The notes under the pieces are model-generated. The model saw only the letters and a list, made by a program, of their open reading frames with translations. It did no database searches and had not been told where the DNA came from. The translations under genes were made by a program, and so were the position numbers. Below are positions 36,449 through 45,925 of a stretch of 50,247 nt of DNA, piece by piece; the first letter of the stretch is position 1, and every line of letters starts with the position of its first letter. Source of the DNA: a bacterium. Its GTDB lineage: Bacteria > Planctomycetota > UBA1135 > GCA-002686595. The DNA is taken from assembly GCA_024226735.1 (NCBI GenBank), contig JAAELL010000147.1, positions 1-50,247 of the forward strand, given 5' to 3'.

Positions 36449-37363
36449 ATGACCCAGGAGAACGTGTATCTCGGCCGCGCCGACGCGCCGACGGGTCTCG
36501 ACCAGGTCGCCTCCGGCAAGGTCCGCGACATCTACGCGGTCGACGACGACCACCTGCTGTTCGTGACGACCGACCGCGTCTCGGCGTTCGACGTCGTGAT
36601 GCGCGAGGGCATCCCGAACAAGGGCGTCGTGTTGACCGCGATCGCCGCCTGGTGGTTCGAGCACACGCGCGACATCGTCCCCAACCACCTGATCAGCACC
36701 GACGTGACGGACGTCGCGGGGCTCGACGCCACCTGGCGCGAGCGCCTCCTCGGCCGTGTCATGCTCGTCAAGCGCGCGAAGCCCGATCCGGTCGAGTGGG
36801 TCGTGCGCGGGCACATCGCCGGATCCGGGTGGAAGGAGTACCAGGCCAAGGGCACCGTGTGCGGCATTCCGCTGCCCGAGGGGCTTGCGCTGGCCCAGGA
36901 GCTGCCCGAGCCGATCCTGACGCCGACGACCAAGGAAGAAGAGCACGACCGCCCGCTCACTCCGGACGAGGCGCGCGCGTTCATCGGTGCCGACCACTAC
37001 GCCGAAGGCGAGCGCATCTCGCTCGCCCTGTTCGCGCGCGGCACCGAGGTCCTGCGCGGCCTCGGGATTCGACTCGCGGACACCAAGTTCGAGCTGGGGA
37101 CGTACGACGGGAAGCTCATCCTGATCGACGAGGCACTGACCCCGGACTCGTCGCGCTTCTGGGCGGAGTCGGAGTACAAGACCGGCATCAGCCCGCCGAG
37201 CTTCGACAAGCAGATCCTGCGCGACTACCTCGAAACGCTCGACTGGAACAAGGAATACCCCGCCCCCGACCTCGATCCCGCGGTGCTCGACCGCGTCGCG
37301 GAGCGCTACCTCGAGATCTGTGAACGCATCACCGGCTCGACGCCGGTAGGACTCGTGCGATGA
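36449..37363 (+). CDS. purC: phosphoribosylaminoimidazole-succinocarboxamide synthase (SAICAR synthetase)
   Basis: A 304-aa PurC, which joins CAIR and aspartate with ATP in purine synthesis. Motifs are SGKVRDIYAVDDDHLLFVTTD, SAFDVVMREGIPNKGVVLT, ECVVRG-type EWVVRGHIAGSGWKEYQ, LADTKFELG and DSSRFW. The length of about 300 aa matches the longer eukaryote/actinobacterial-type enzyme rather than the 240-aa E. coli form. The ATG at 36449 is chosen at the start of family similarity. Its stop overlaps the purE start (ATGA), so the pair is coupled. Confidence 0.95.
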   Translation: MTQENVYLGRADAPTGLDQVASGKVRDIYAVDDDHLLFVTTDRVSAFDVVMREGIPNKGVVLTAIAAWWFEHTRDIVPNHLISTDVTDVAGLDATWRERLLGRVMLVKRAKPDPVEWVVRGHIAGSGWKEYQAKGTVCGIPLPEGLALAQELPEPILTPTTKEEEHDRPLTPDEARAFIGADHYAEGERISLALFARGTEVLRGLGIRLADTKFELGTYDGKLILIDEALTPDSSRFWAESEYKTGISPPSFDKQILRDYLETLDWNKEYPAPDLDPAVLDRVAERYLEICERITGSTPVGLVR

Positions 37364-37851
37364 AAGTAGCCGTCTTGATGGGGTCCGACTCGGACCTGGA
37401 CCGCCTCCAACCCTGCCTCGCGACGCTGCGCTCGCTCGAGATCCCCTTCGAGGCGCGCGTCCTGTCGGCGCACCGCACCCCCGCGGATCTGATCGCCTTC
37501 GTCGAGTCCGCTCCCCAGAAGGACATCCGCATCTTCATCTGCGCCGCCGGCGGCGCCGCGCACCTCGCGGGCGTCGTCGCCGCGCACACGAGCGCGCCGG
37601 TGCTCGGTATCCCGATGGACAACCCGCCGCTCGGCGGGCTCGATGCGCTCCTCGCGACCGTGCAGATGCCCGGCGGCGTGCCGGTCGCGAGCCTCGGCGC
37701 CGGAGCGGGTGGCCCGGTCAACGCGGCCTTGATGGCCGCGCGCATTCTCGCGGTCGCGAACAGCGACCTCGCGGCGCGCGTCGACGCGTACCGGGCCGCG
37801 CAGGCGGAGAAGGTGCGCGCGAAGGACGCGCGGCTCCAAGAGAAGCTGTAG
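37360..37851 (+). CDS. purE: N5-carboxyaminoimidazole ribonucleotide mutase
   Basis: A 163-aa PurE that converts N5-CAIR to CAIR in purine synthesis. It has the start MGSDSDLDRLQPC, RVLSAHRTPADL, ICAAGGAAHLAGVVAAHT and GIPMDN..LGGLDALLATVQMPGGVPVAS, all strongly conserved in class I PurE. No PurK follows in the window. Translationally coupled to purC. A GC-rich hairpin 23 nt after the stop may end the transcript. Confidence 0.96.
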   Translation: MKVAVLMGSDSDLDRLQPCLATLRSLEIPFEARVLSAHRTPADLIAFVESAPQKDIRIFICAAGGAAHLAGVVAAHTSAPVLGIPMDNPPLGGLDALLATVQMPGGVPVASLGAGAGGPVNAALMAARILAVANSDLAARVDAYRAAQAEKVRAKDARLQEKL

Positions 37852-37873
37852 GGATCCCTCACTCCACGTCGTA

Positions 37874-37897
37874 GACGAGGTCGTGCTGCACCTCGTC
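37874..37897 (+). terminator. hairpin after purE, possible terminator
   Basis: GACGAGGT (37874-37881) pairs perfectly with ACCTCGTC (37890-37897) around an 8-nt loop, 22 nt downstream of the purE stop. It lies between the converging purE and kinase genes. There is no T-run, so intrinsic termination is uncertain. Confidence 0.4.
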
Positions 37898-37986
37898 ACC
37901 GCTCGGACCGTTCCTCCTATGGGAACACCGCAGCCGCGCCAGAGGATGCAAGAAAGCGGACCGAGATCACGCGACCGCGGGCGGCG

Positions 37987-40900
37987 TCACTCCGCCCCTT
38001 CGCCCGGTTCTTCGTTGGCTTCTTCGCTGGCCGGCAACTCGGCGTGCCAAGCCGCGGCCTTCGCCCCGTACCCGGCACCGGGTTCGGCGAGCTCCCACGC
38101 GTCGTAGAGACCCGCGAGGTCGCCGGCGGTCCGCTGCACTCGCTCGTGCTCTCGGCCCAGTGCCGCCGCGTAGACTTCGTGCGCCTCGAGCAGAACCGCT
38201 TCGGCCTGCTCGAGCTGCCCGCGCGCGACCAGGAGCCTGCCGAGCGACCCGAGCGCGGCTCCGATGCGCCAGTCGCCCGCGGGCAGCGTGCGCCGCGTCG
38301 CCGCGACGGCCTCGCGCGCGACCGGCTCCGCCTCGTCCAGCCGACCGAGCCGTGCGAGCAACTGGCCTTGGGTTGCCATCACGAGGAGCGTCCGTTGGTG
38401 GCCGTCGCCCAAGACCTGTCGGCATCTCTCCAGCGCCTCGCGGTAGTAGCGTTCGGCATCGGCGGTCTCGTCCCGTTCCATGTGCAGCCACCCCATGGCA
38501 TGGATCGACCCGAGTGTGTCGGGATGGTCGTCGCCGAGCACGCGCCGCCGGCCCTGCAGCGCACCTTCATAGTGACGGAGCGCGGCCGCGCGATCCCCCT
38601 GCTGCGCGAGCAGCGACCCCATGTTGTACATCGCAGTGAGCGTATCCGGGTGGTCGTCCCCCAGGACCCGCTTCTGGCCCGCCAGAAACTCCACGAAAAA
38701 GGGCTCCGCTTCCGTGAGCTCGCCCCGTTCTGCAAACAGAGCGCCCAGGTTGTTGATCGACCTGAGCGTGTGCGGATGATCCTCGCCGAGCACGCGCCGG
38801 CGTCCCGCGAGCGCTTCCCGATAGACCGGTTCGGCCTCAGCGAGTTTCCCCTGTGCGTGCAACAGGGACCCGAGGGCGCTGACCGCATCGAGCGTCTCGG
38901 GGTGCTCGTCGCCCAGCACGCACCGGTACCCCGCGAGCGCCTCGTGAATGTACGCTTCCGACTCGCTCAGCCTGCCCTGCCGCTCGAGGACTCTGCCCAT
39001 GCCGGCCACGGCCGACAGGGTCGTGCGATGTTCGGCACGCAGCACGCGCCGACAGCCCGCGACCGCTTCCCTCAGACTTGCCTCCGCCTCTGCCAGGCGC
39101 CCCTGGCGTTCGCGCAGCGTGCCCATGCCGATGAGGGCCGCGATCGTGCTCGGGTGATCGTCCCCGAGCGTCGAGCGGAGTCCCGCCAGCGCCTCGGTGC
39201 AGTAGCGCTCGGCGTCGCTGAACTTCCCCTGCTCCATCAACACACAGCCCAAGCAGTGGATCGCGCCGAGCGTCCTCGGGTGAACGTCGCCCAGCGCCTC
39301 CCGCAGACCCTCGAGGGCCCTGCGCTTGTGGGCCTCCGCGTCCGCGAAACGCCCCTGCTCCTCCAGGATCACGCCCATCCCGCCGACCGCGTCCAGCGTG
39401 TTGGGATGGTCCTCGCCGAGCACCCTCGTCGTGCACTCGATCAGTTCGCGGAAGCAGCGCTCCGCCTCCTCGAGCCTGCCGCGCTCGCGCAGGAGGGATC
39501 CGAGGTTGTGCGCGGAGGTCATCGTTTCCAGATGCTCGTCTCCGAGGAGGCGGCGCTTGCGCTCGAGCGCCTCGACGTAGAAATCCTGGGCCTTCTCCAG
39601 CTCCCCCAGCTCGTGGTGCATCAAGCCGACGTTGTTGATCGCGGCGAGCGTATCGGAATGGTCGTTCCCCAGCTCACGGCGCCGCGCGGCGAGCGCCAGC
39701 TTGCCCTGGGCGAGCGCCTTCCCGGGCAGTCCGATGGCCCGGTAGACGGCGGCGACGCTCGCGCGTAGCGCCGCGCCGACCAGCGGCTGGTCGACGAAGT
39801 CGCGGGCGATCGCGTCGACGGCCCGGTCCAGAATCGTCTCGGCGAGCGTCGCCTGCGCCACGTCCGTCGCGTTCACGCAGCGCTGCATCTCGAGCACGGG
39901 GGCGGTCGCGGCTTCGATCTCGTTCGCGCTCCGCCCCTCGCTCGCGAGCGACGCGCGCCAGGTGTCACGGATGCGCTGAAACATCGCGAGGCCGATACGC
40001 TCCGGATCGAGCTCCTCCAGCATCGACTGCTGAAACCCGGTGACGACCTCGAGCTCCGCGGCGCGGCGCTCGGCGCGTGCCGCGGCCAGGTCGGCACGCA
40101 CGAAGCCGATGCTCGTCCCGACCAGACCGACGAGCACGGCCGTGGCCACGAGCCCGGTGGCCAGCACCGCTCCCCGGTTGCGGCGCATGAACTTGCCGAT
40201 CCGGTAGGCCGCACTGGGCGGGCCGGCGAGCACAGGCTCGTCGTTCAGGTAACGGCGGACGTCCTGCGCCAGGGCGTTCGCCGTCTCGTAGCGCCTGGAG
40301 CGACTCTTCTCCAAGCACTTCATCACGATCCAATCCAGATCGCCGCGGAGCTGCCGGATCCGCCGGCGCGACGCGGACGCACGGCGTTCGCCCCCGCGCG
40401 CGCCGTGCGCGACACGCGTGCTCGGCTTCTCCGGCTCGACCTCGCGAATCACCCGCAGGACCTCCTCCACGCGCATCTCGCGGGGCGACTCGCGCTGATA
40501 GGGAAGCGTCCCGGTCAAGAGCTCGTAGAGCAGAACGCCGAGCGAGTAGATGTCGCTGCGCGTGTCGACGTCGAGCGCCCCCGGCTCGGTCTGTTCGGGG
40601 CTCATGTAGAGCGGCGTGCCCAGGAGCTGGCCGCGGGTCGTGAAGACCGCGTTCTCGGTCAGCGCTCCGTGCAGGGCCTTGGCGACGCCGAAGTCGATGA
40701 CCTTCGGCACCGCCCGCCCACCCTCGGAGTTCTCCTCGTAGCCGACGAGGACGTTGCCGGGCTTGATATCGCGATGGATCACGCCCTTCTGGTGCGCGTG
40801 CTGCACGGCTTCGCAGACGCGAATGAAGAGCTCCAGCCGCTGCACGAGCCCGACTCTCTCGTCCTCGCAGAACTGCGTGATCGCCTCGCCCGCGACGTGC

Positions 40901-41295
40901 TCCATGACGAAGTACGGCAATCCCCGCGGGGTCGTCCCGGCGTCGAGGACCTTCGCGATCGCGGAGTGATCCATCCGCGCCAGAGCCTGCCGCTCGGCCT
41001 CGAAGCGTGCGATGACGGCGCTCGAATCCATGCCCGGCTTGATCAGCTTCAATGCGACGGATCGTGTCACCGGTTCGGACTGCACGGCGAGGTACACGAC
41101 GCCGAACCCGCCGCAGCCGAGAACCTCCATCAGTCGGTAGGGACCGATGTTGTCGCCCGGTCGCGCCAAGTGTTCCGCCCGGAAGTCCGGCAAGAGGTTC
41201 TCGATGTCATCTGCCGCGCGTGCATCGAGGAAGGCGTCGATGTGCGCCGACACCCAGCGTCGCTCGCCGTCGTCGCCAGGGGGGCGATCATCCAT
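37987..41295 (-). CDS. Ser/Thr protein kinase with TPR tail
   Basis: A 1102-aa protein. The kinase domain (about 54-330) has the glycine loop GCGGFG, VAIK-type K83, HRDIKPGN at 174-181 and DFG at 201-203, so it looks active. A membrane helix follows (about 376-398), then roughly a dozen tetratricopeptide repeats of 42 residues to near the C-terminus, each with the HP.TL.....G.L...QG...eAE..Y.EAL...R..LG pattern. The 126-bp DNA periodicity at about 38100-39700 reflects these repeats. The ATG at 41295 is preceded by GGAAGG and overlaps the sigma gene by 8 nt. Kinases of this shape with an adjacent sigma factor are typical of planctomycetes. Confidence 0.93.
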   Translation of the reverse strand: MDDRPPGDDGERRWVSAHIDAFLDARAADDIENLLPDFRAEHLARPGDNIGPYRLMEVLGCGGFGVVYLAVQSEPVTRSVALKLIKPGMDSSAVIARFEAERQALARMDHSAIAKVLDAGTTPRGLPYFVMEHVAGEAITQFCEDERVGLVQRLELFIRVCEAVQHAHQKGVIHRDIKPGNVLVGYEENSEGGRAVPKVIDFGVAKALHGALTENAVFTTRGQLLGTPLYMSPEQTEPGALDVDTRSDIYSLGVLLYELLTGTLPYQRESPREMRVEEVLRVIREVEPEKPSTRVAHGARGGERRASASRRRIRQLRGDLDWIVMKCLEKSRSRRYETANALAQDVRRYLNDEPVLAGPPSAAYRIGKFMRRNRGAVLATGLVATAVLVGLVGTSIGFVRADLAAARAERRAAELEVVTGFQQSMLEELDPERIGLAMFQRIRDTWRASLASEGRSANEIEAATAPVLEMQRCVNATDVAQATLAETILDRAVDAIARDFVDQPLVGAALRASVAAVYRAIGLPGKALAQGKLALAARRRELGNDHSDTLAAINNVGLMHHELGELEKAQDFYVEALERKRRLLGDEHLETMTSAHNLGSLLRERGRLEEAERCFRELIECTTRVLGEDHPNTLDAVGGMGVILEEQGRFADAEAHKRRALEGLREALGDVHPRTLGAIHCLGCVLMEQGKFSDAERYCTEALAGLRSTLGDDHPSTIAALIGMGTLRERQGRLAEAEASLREAVAGCRRVLRAEHRTTLSAVAGMGRVLERQGRLSESEAYIHEALAGYRCVLGDEHPETLDAVSALGSLLHAQGKLAEAEPVYREALAGRRRVLGEDHPHTLRSINNLGALFAERGELTEAEPFFVEFLAGQKRVLGDDHPDTLTAMYNMGSLLAQQGDRAAALRHYEGALQGRRRVLGDDHPDTLGSIHAMGWLHMERDETADAERYYREALERCRQVLGDGHQRTLLVMATQGQLLARLGRLDEAEPVAREAVAATRRTLPAGDWRIGAALGSLGRLLVARGQLEQAEAVLLEAHEVYAAALGREHERVQRTAGDLAGLYDAWELAEPGAGYGAKAAAWHAELPASEEANEEPGEGAE

Positions 41296-41932
41296 CGGCT
41301 GACCTTCCGCGCAGCTTGCGCACGAGCGTCTCACTGACGAGGCGGTACCAGCGGTAGGCCGTATCGGACTTGATCCCGGTCATGCGCTCGATCTCCTCGA
41401 AGGACTTGCCCTCGGAGAGGTGCAGCCGCACGACCTCGCCGCGCGCCGGGTCCTGCTCGGCGAGGTGCGCGACGAAGCGCTGCACCACCGCGAGCATGTC
41501 GGCCAGCGTGACCGGCCCCGCGACCTGCGGCACAGGTGCTTGGCGGTCCCGCTCCGCCCGCGGACCGGACTCGCCGAACCACCTGCGGTTCTTGTTCACC
41601 GCGTCGCAGATCCGCGAGTGCGCGACCCGAAACAGGCGTCGAAGGAGCTCGCCCGGGCCCGCGTCCGGCGGGAGCGCCCGCGAACACAAGACCTCCATCA
41701 GCGACTGGTTGACGATGTCTTCCGGCTGGGTCCAACGCTGGGCTCGCGGCCACATGTTGAGCCGGACGAACAGCTCGAGACGCCCCTGAAAGTGCCGGCA
41801 CAGAGCGTCGATTGCCGCGCGATCCCCGTCGCGCCCGGCTGCGATCCAAGCCCCCAGAGTCGCCGGCGAAGCGGCATCCGCGCTCGCCGCGAGCGAGCGG
41901 TTCCGGCGGCCGTTGGGGTCGTGCGAGCTCAT
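41288..41932 (-). CDS. ECF-type sigma factor coupled to the kinase/TPR gene
   Basis: A 214-aa sigma factor. Region 2 includes [19 protein letters not shown] and [18 protein letters not shown]; region 4 is [20 protein letters not shown] with the R/K-rich end. Its stop lies inside the first codons of the kinase/TPR gene. The ATG at 41932 is preferred; a GTG at 42001 would add 23 residues without clear support and has no better ribosome site. The pair sigma-kinase likely forms one signalling unit, the kinase acting upstream of or on the sigma factor, which is inference. Confidence 0.85.
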   Translation of the reverse strand: MSSHDPNGRRNRSLAASADAASPATLGAWIAAGRDGDRAAIDALCRHFQGRLELFVRLNMWPRAQRWTQPEDIVNQSLMEVLCSRALPPDAGPGELLRRLFRVAHSRICDAVNKNRRWFGESGPRAERDRQAPVPQVAGPVTLADMLAVVQRFVAHLAEQDPARGEVVRLHLSEGKSFEEIERMTGIKSDTAYRWYRLVSETLVRKLRGRSADG

Positions 41933-42069
41933 GGGAGTACGAAAGAGCACGGCAACATCGTGCCGCACCGGATCCTGGGCATGGGACGAATGGATCTGCA
42001 CGGTCCATTTGCTGACGGCGGGCCCCGCCTCGGATGATTATCCCACAAAAAGTGGACTTGCTGCTCAGC

Positions 42070-42723
42070 TCAACGTCCGTCGACGCACCGTGCGAGCAGG
42101 GGCCGCAGCTTGTCCTTCGCGCGCTCGAAGAGCTGGCGTGCCGCCGCGGGCGAGGGGCGGCCCATGGCTTCGGCGACCGCTTCCCAGCTCCCCCCTTCGT
42201 AGAGCCGTAGCACGATCACCTCGCGCTGATCCGAGGCGAGCTCGTCGAGACACGCGTCGATCCGGTCCGCCGTCTCGCGCGCGGCGGCCTGGCTGCCAAT
42301 CGACGTCGTCCGCGCGGTCGCGAGGCCCTCGCGATCCGGGCATTCGCGTCCGACGTCGCGGCCCGCGCTGCGATGGTGCTGGTCGAGGTTGACGACGAGG
42401 TTGCGAACCAAGCGCGACCACCAATGGATCAGCTCCGAGTCCCCCCGCTGCTCGTAGGTCTCGAGCCCCGTGATCGAGCGCACGAACGCGTCCTGGAGCA
42501 CGTCCTCCTCGTCGACGCGCGCCCGAACCGCCGGCGCGAGACGGATCCGCACGCAGCGGCGCACGCGCTCGTAGTAGCGCTCGAAGAGGGCATCGAGAGC
42601 GCTGCGATCGCCCGCCTGGAAGCGCCGGATCAAGTCGATCGTCGGCGCGAGGGGCGCCACGTCGCGCGCGCGGCGTCCCATGACCGTCGGCGGCATCGAT
42701 CGTCGTCGTGCGCTGCCTTCCAT
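42070..42723 (-). CDS. second ECF-type sigma factor
   Basis: A 217-aa sigma factor in the same orientation, 137 bp upstream of the previous one. Region 2 shows VDEEDVLQDAFVRSITGLETY followed by WWSRLVRNLVVNLDQHHRSA; region 4 shows GGSWEAVAEAMGRPSPAAARQLFERAKDKLRP. The start is uncertain: the open frame extends far upstream, and MEGSARRRS at 42723 or MPPTVMG a few codons later are the best choices. It diverges from the FG-GAP-type secreted protein gene and may control it. Confidence 0.8.
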   Translation of the reverse strand: MEGSARRRSMPPTVMGRRARDVAPLAPTIDLIRRFQAGDRSALDALFERYYERVRRCVRIRLAPAVRARVDEEDVLQDAFVRSITGLETYEQRGDSELIHWWSRLVRNLVVNLDQHHRSAGRDVGRECPDREGLATARTTSIGSQAAARETADRIDACLDELASDQREVIVLRLYEGGSWEAVAEAMGRPSPAAARQLFERAKDKLRPLLARCVDGR

Positions 42724-42863
42724 CGCGAGCTCGTAGTCCGCGCGCGCTGGGGACGGGACATGTTTTTTCGCGAAAGCGCGTTGGATCGGACGGCGGCGCA
42801 CTGTTCGCAGAGACAGCCCCAGCAGTCTGTTTCGCGCGTCGTCCACCTTCCCTACTCGACAAC

Positions 42864-44582
42864 ATGAGGCCCCTTTCCATGCGACGATCGTCCTACATCC
42901 TCCTCGCCACGCTCTGCCCGCTGCTCGCCTCGGAGGCACTTGCTCAGTGTGAGCTCGTCAAGCTCACTCCGGCGGACAACGACCCCGCCGACGAGTTCGG
43001 TGATGCGGTCGACATCTCCGGCTTCACCATGGTTGTCGGAGCACGCGCGGATGCCGCGCCGCCGGCCGCCGGCACGGGCTCGGCGTACGTGTACGACTAC
43101 GACCCGACCGCCGAGACCTGGACGATGGTGCAGAAGCTGACTCCTCCGGATCCGGATCCGAGCAAGCAGTTCGGCCGTGCCGTGGCCATCGACGGCACGA
43201 CGCTCTTCGTCGGCGCGCCAGCGCATGACGGTGCGGCTGGTACTGGATTCTTCCAGGGCAGCGTCTACGTCTACGAGCGGGACTCCGCGGGAACGTGGGT
43301 CCTCCAGCAGCAGATCTTCCCGTCCGATGCGGCGGACGGCGACGGCTTCGGACACGGGATCGATGTCGACGGCGACGTCGCGTTCGTCGGAAGCCCGACC
43401 AACGGACCGACCAACGAAGGGTCGGTCTACGGGCTCGTGCGTGGGATCACCGGGATCTGGATCCTGAATCCGGTCCTGCAGTTGACGGCCACTCCGCCGC
43501 TTCCGTTCTCGCAGTTCGGCCTGGCGCTCTCGCTCGAAGGCAGCCGGCTTGTCGTGGGGTCGCCGACGGCCGGCGCCGGCGACTCGGGCCGGGCCTACGT
43601 CTTCGAAGGGAGCGGGGCGATCTGGACCCAGACCGCGCTCCTCGCGCCCTCCGCAGGCCCGCGGTTTGGCGACTCGGTGAGCTTGAGCGGAGACGTCGTG
43701 GCGATCGGCAGCCCGGAGTATTCGGGGTGCGGCGTCTGCAACCGGATCGGTGCCGCGAGCATCTTCCGCTTCGACGGCGCGAGCTGGACGCGGGAGGCGC
43801 TCGTGCAGCCCAGCGACGGCGTGACCGGGGACAGGTTCGGCTCCGCCGTGGCTCTCGAGGGCGGCGAGCTCGTGGTTTGTGCCGATGGAGAAGACGGCGA
43901 CAGTGAAGGGGCGGTCACCTGTACGCCAGGTATCGGCTCCGCCTACCAATATCGGTACGACGGGACGACTTGGCAGGAGATCTCCAAGTTCTTCCCCCGT
44001 GCTCCCGAGCCGTGGGGCGGCGCCGGATTTCGCGCGTCCGTCGACGCCGGCCTCCTGGCGCTTGGAGCAGCAGGCAGCAGCCAGGTCGTGGACGCGGTCT
44101 ACGCGTACCGCATGACGCCGTTCGCCACGCCCTTCTGCTACTGCGCGTCGGCCGCGCCCTGCGGCAACGAGTGGGATCTGGCGGGCTGCAAGAACTCGCT
44201 CAGCACCGCGTCCTGCTCGGTGCCCGGCAGGCTCGTCGCCTGCGGGACCAGCTCCGTGGCAGGCGACGACCTCGTGCTGCGCGCGTTCACGCTGCCGAAC
44301 GAGTTCGGCTTCTTCGTCACCTCGGAAGCGACCAGGAATCCCCTGGCGATCAACGACGGGCTGCTCTGCGTCGGGCAGCCGTTCTACCGCCTCGACGTTC
44401 GACAGATCACGGGCAACACGATGGAAGAGCCCCCCGGTATCGTCGCCCGAGCCGGACTCCTCGGCGCGCAGGTCACTTCGGGTTCGACCTGGAACTTCCA
44501 GGGCTGGTATCGAGACTCGGGTGGACCGTGCGGCACCGGATCGAACCTGACCAACGCGCTGGCGGTCGTGTTCGCGCCCTGA
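42864..44582 (+). CDS. secreted FG-GAP-like beta-propeller protein with shared C-terminal module
   Basis: A 572-aa exported protein (signal peptide SYILLATLCPLLASEALAQ). Six or seven repeats of about 55 residues follow, each with FG.(A/S)V.(I/L).G...VVG(A/S)P, for example FGRAVAIDGTTLFVGAP and FGDSVSLSGDVVAIGSP, as in FG-GAP/integrin-alpha-type propellers. The last about 150 residues (from CYCASAAPCG) are a separate module ending STWNFQGWYRDSGGP..SNLTNALAV that recurs at the end of the protein at 45926-47584. Paired cysteines are compatible with an extracytoplasmic place. Start 42864; a second ATG lies 5 codons on. Confidence 0.85.
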   Translation: MRPLSMRRSSYILLATLCPLLASEALAQCELVKLTPADNDPADEFGDAVDISGFTMVVGARADAAPPAAGTGSAYVYDYDPTAETWTMVQKLTPPDPDPSKQFGRAVAIDGTTLFVGAPAHDGAAGTGFFQGSVYVYERDSAGTWVLQQQIFPSDAADGDGFGHGIDVDGDVAFVGSPTNGPTNEGSVYGLVRGITGIWILNPVLQLTATPPLPFSQFGLALSLEGSRLVVGSPTAGAGDSGRAYVFEGSGAIWTQTALLAPSAGPRFGDSVSLSGDVVAIGSPEYSGCGVCNRIGAASIFRFDGASWTREALVQPSDGVTGDRFGSAVALEGGELVVCADGEDGDSEGAVTCTPGIGSAYQYRYDGTTWQEISKFFPRAPEPWGGAGFRASVDAGLLALGAAGSSQVVDAVYAYRMTPFATPFCYCASAAPCGNEWDLAGCKNSLSTASCSVPGRLVACGTSSVAGDDLVLRAFTLPNEFGFFVTSEATRNPLAINDGLLCVGQPFYRLDVRQITGNTMEEPPGIVARAGLLGAQVTSGSTWNFQGWYRDSGGPCGTGSNLTNALAVVFAP

Positions 44583-44603
44583 GGCGAACCACGTCGCCGG
44601 GAC

Positions 44604-45116
44604 TCAGCGCGCCGCGCGCCACGCGGCCAGCTCCCCGGCGACGACCAACGCCCAGGCGCCGGCCTCGATCGCCCAACCCGCTCCGGTCGACTCGAGGGTT
44701 TGACTGGCGCGGGGCATCAGCCGCAGTCCCAGGTACGCCATCACGACCACGAGCCCGACGACGGACGTCAACTTGCTGGCGGTCAAACGGTCCGCCCGCA
44801 GAAAACACCACAGAGCGAGGACTCCGCCGCTGAAGATCCCGCCCAAGAGCAACACGCGGAAGATCGCGTTCTTGCCCCGAAAGCGCGTCTCCGGGTCGAT
44901 CCACATCACGACCGCCTGCCCCGCCGAACGCAGGACGGAGTGCAGGTCGACGGCCTTGTCCAACGCGAAGGCGGCGGTCATGAGGGCGACCACGAGCCAC
45001 GTCGCGCGCGCTCCCTCTTGTGAACGTGCGAACAGCAGCGCGCCGAGCACTGCCGGAAGCGCCCACGCCGCGATCTCGAGCGCGTAGGTCGAGGTGCGGT
45101 GCTCCAGCAGCGCCAT
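44604..45116 (-). CDS. small integral membrane protein, unknown
   Basis: A 170-aa protein with about five hydrophobic segments (for example LEIAAWALPAVLGALLF, VLLLGGIFSGGVLALWCFL, LTSVVGLVVVMAYLGLRLM). The D-K-A-V-D-L-H-S stretch after helix 2 and the WIDPETRFRGKNAIF loop are the main polar features. No family recognised. ATG overlaps the stop of the next gene upstream as TGATG, so both are made together. It converges with the FG-GAP gene across 21 bp. Confidence 0.75.
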   Translation of the reverse strand: MALLEHRTSTYALEIAAWALPAVLGALLFARSQEGARATWLVVALMTAAFALDKAVDLHSVLRSAGQAVVMWIDPETRFRGKNAIFRVLLLGGIFSGGVLALWCFLRADRLTASKLTSVVGLVVVMAYLGLRLMPRASQTLESTGAGWAIEAGAWALVVAGELAAWRAAR

Positions 45117-45598
45117 CACGACTCGCCTCGCTTCCAGCCGGCACCGAGGAGCGCCGCGAGTGCCAGGGCGTACTCGATCACGAAGCGCCCGGGAGGCGCG
45201 GACACGAGGCGGGGCATGAAGTCGTCGAGCGACAGGGTCAGGAGCGCGAGGAAGACGGCCGCCGCGACGGTCGGCACGAGCGCGGCCCCGGTGCCGCCGA
45301 GCGCGCGCCTCAGCCAGCCGCCCGCGAACCGCAGGAAGACGACCGTGCCGAAGACGAGCAGGACGACGATCGCGACCTTGACGACCATCCGCGACTCGTA
45401 CACGCCGAGGTCGCGCAGCGTGCGCTGTCCGAAGCGCAGGAGCCGGACGTGCCAGCGCCAGAGCGCGATGCTCGCGAGCATCCCCGCCAGCGCGGCACAG
45501 AAGTACCAGCGCGGCGCCTGCAGGCGCCACGCTTTCCAGCCGGCGGTCAGCATGACGAGCGACCAGATTGCGACGAGCCCGAGACGAACCGGTTCCAC
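45116..45598 (-). CDS. small integral membrane protein, partner of the preceding one
   Basis: A 160-aa protein with four to five membrane segments (LGLVAIWSLVMLTAG, CAALAGMLASIALW, VVKVAIVVLLVFGTVVFL, LVPTVAAAVFLALLTL and a C-terminal one), and arginine-rich inner loops (WHVRLLRFGQRTLRDLG). GTG start at 45598. The TGATG coupling to the next gene and the similar size suggest a heteromeric membrane pair. Function unknown. Confidence 0.7.
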   Translation of the reverse strand: MEPVRLGLVAIWSLVMLTAGWKAWRLQAPRWYFCAALAGMLASIALWRWHVRLLRFGQRTLRDLGVYESRMVVKVAIVVLLVFGTVVFLRFAGGWLRRALGGTGAALVPTVAAAVFLALLTLSLDDFMPRLVSAPPGRFVIEYALALAALLGAGWKRGES

Positions 45599-45764
45599 TT
45601 CGCTAGGAGAACGTCCCGAGGGGCGGGTCGCAACAGTCGCCCCCCTTCGAACTGCTCGATTCCGCCCCCGTCCATGCGCACACGGGCGCCGCGCGCCGGC
45701 GCCGGACGCCCCTGCAGCAACCGCCGGACTCCGAAGTGGAGTTCGTGATTCGCGTTGCTAGGTT

Positions 45765-45839
45765 TCGCAGGAGCCGCAACGCCGTGGCGCGTGCATGCGG
45801 GCCGGGATACGACTGCGAATGTCGGCATCACACCACTAG
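45765..45839 (-). repeat. half copy of the palindromic element
   Basis: This 75-nt stretch is nearly identical to the reverse complement of 5446-5518: three substitutions and one 2-nt indel over 73 bases by my alignment, ending in the same GCATCACACCACTAG terminus. Only weak resemblance continues to about 45744 and no second inverted end is found, so it is truncated. It lies in the 327-bp gap between two minus-strand genes (45599-45925), the rest of which shows nothing I recognise. Confidence 0.75.
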
Positions 45840-45925
45840 CACTAGCCTCGCCGCATCCAGCCCCTCCTGGCCGTGGCAGGAGTACAGCCGCAATCGGGAA
45901 GAGGAAGGCGACGACTGTGGTTCCC

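Noticed and set aside
38100-39700. Regular 126-bp repeats that could suggest a CRISPR or satellite array
   Set aside because: The period equals 42 codons and encodes TPR units; unit sequences vary as protein repeats do.
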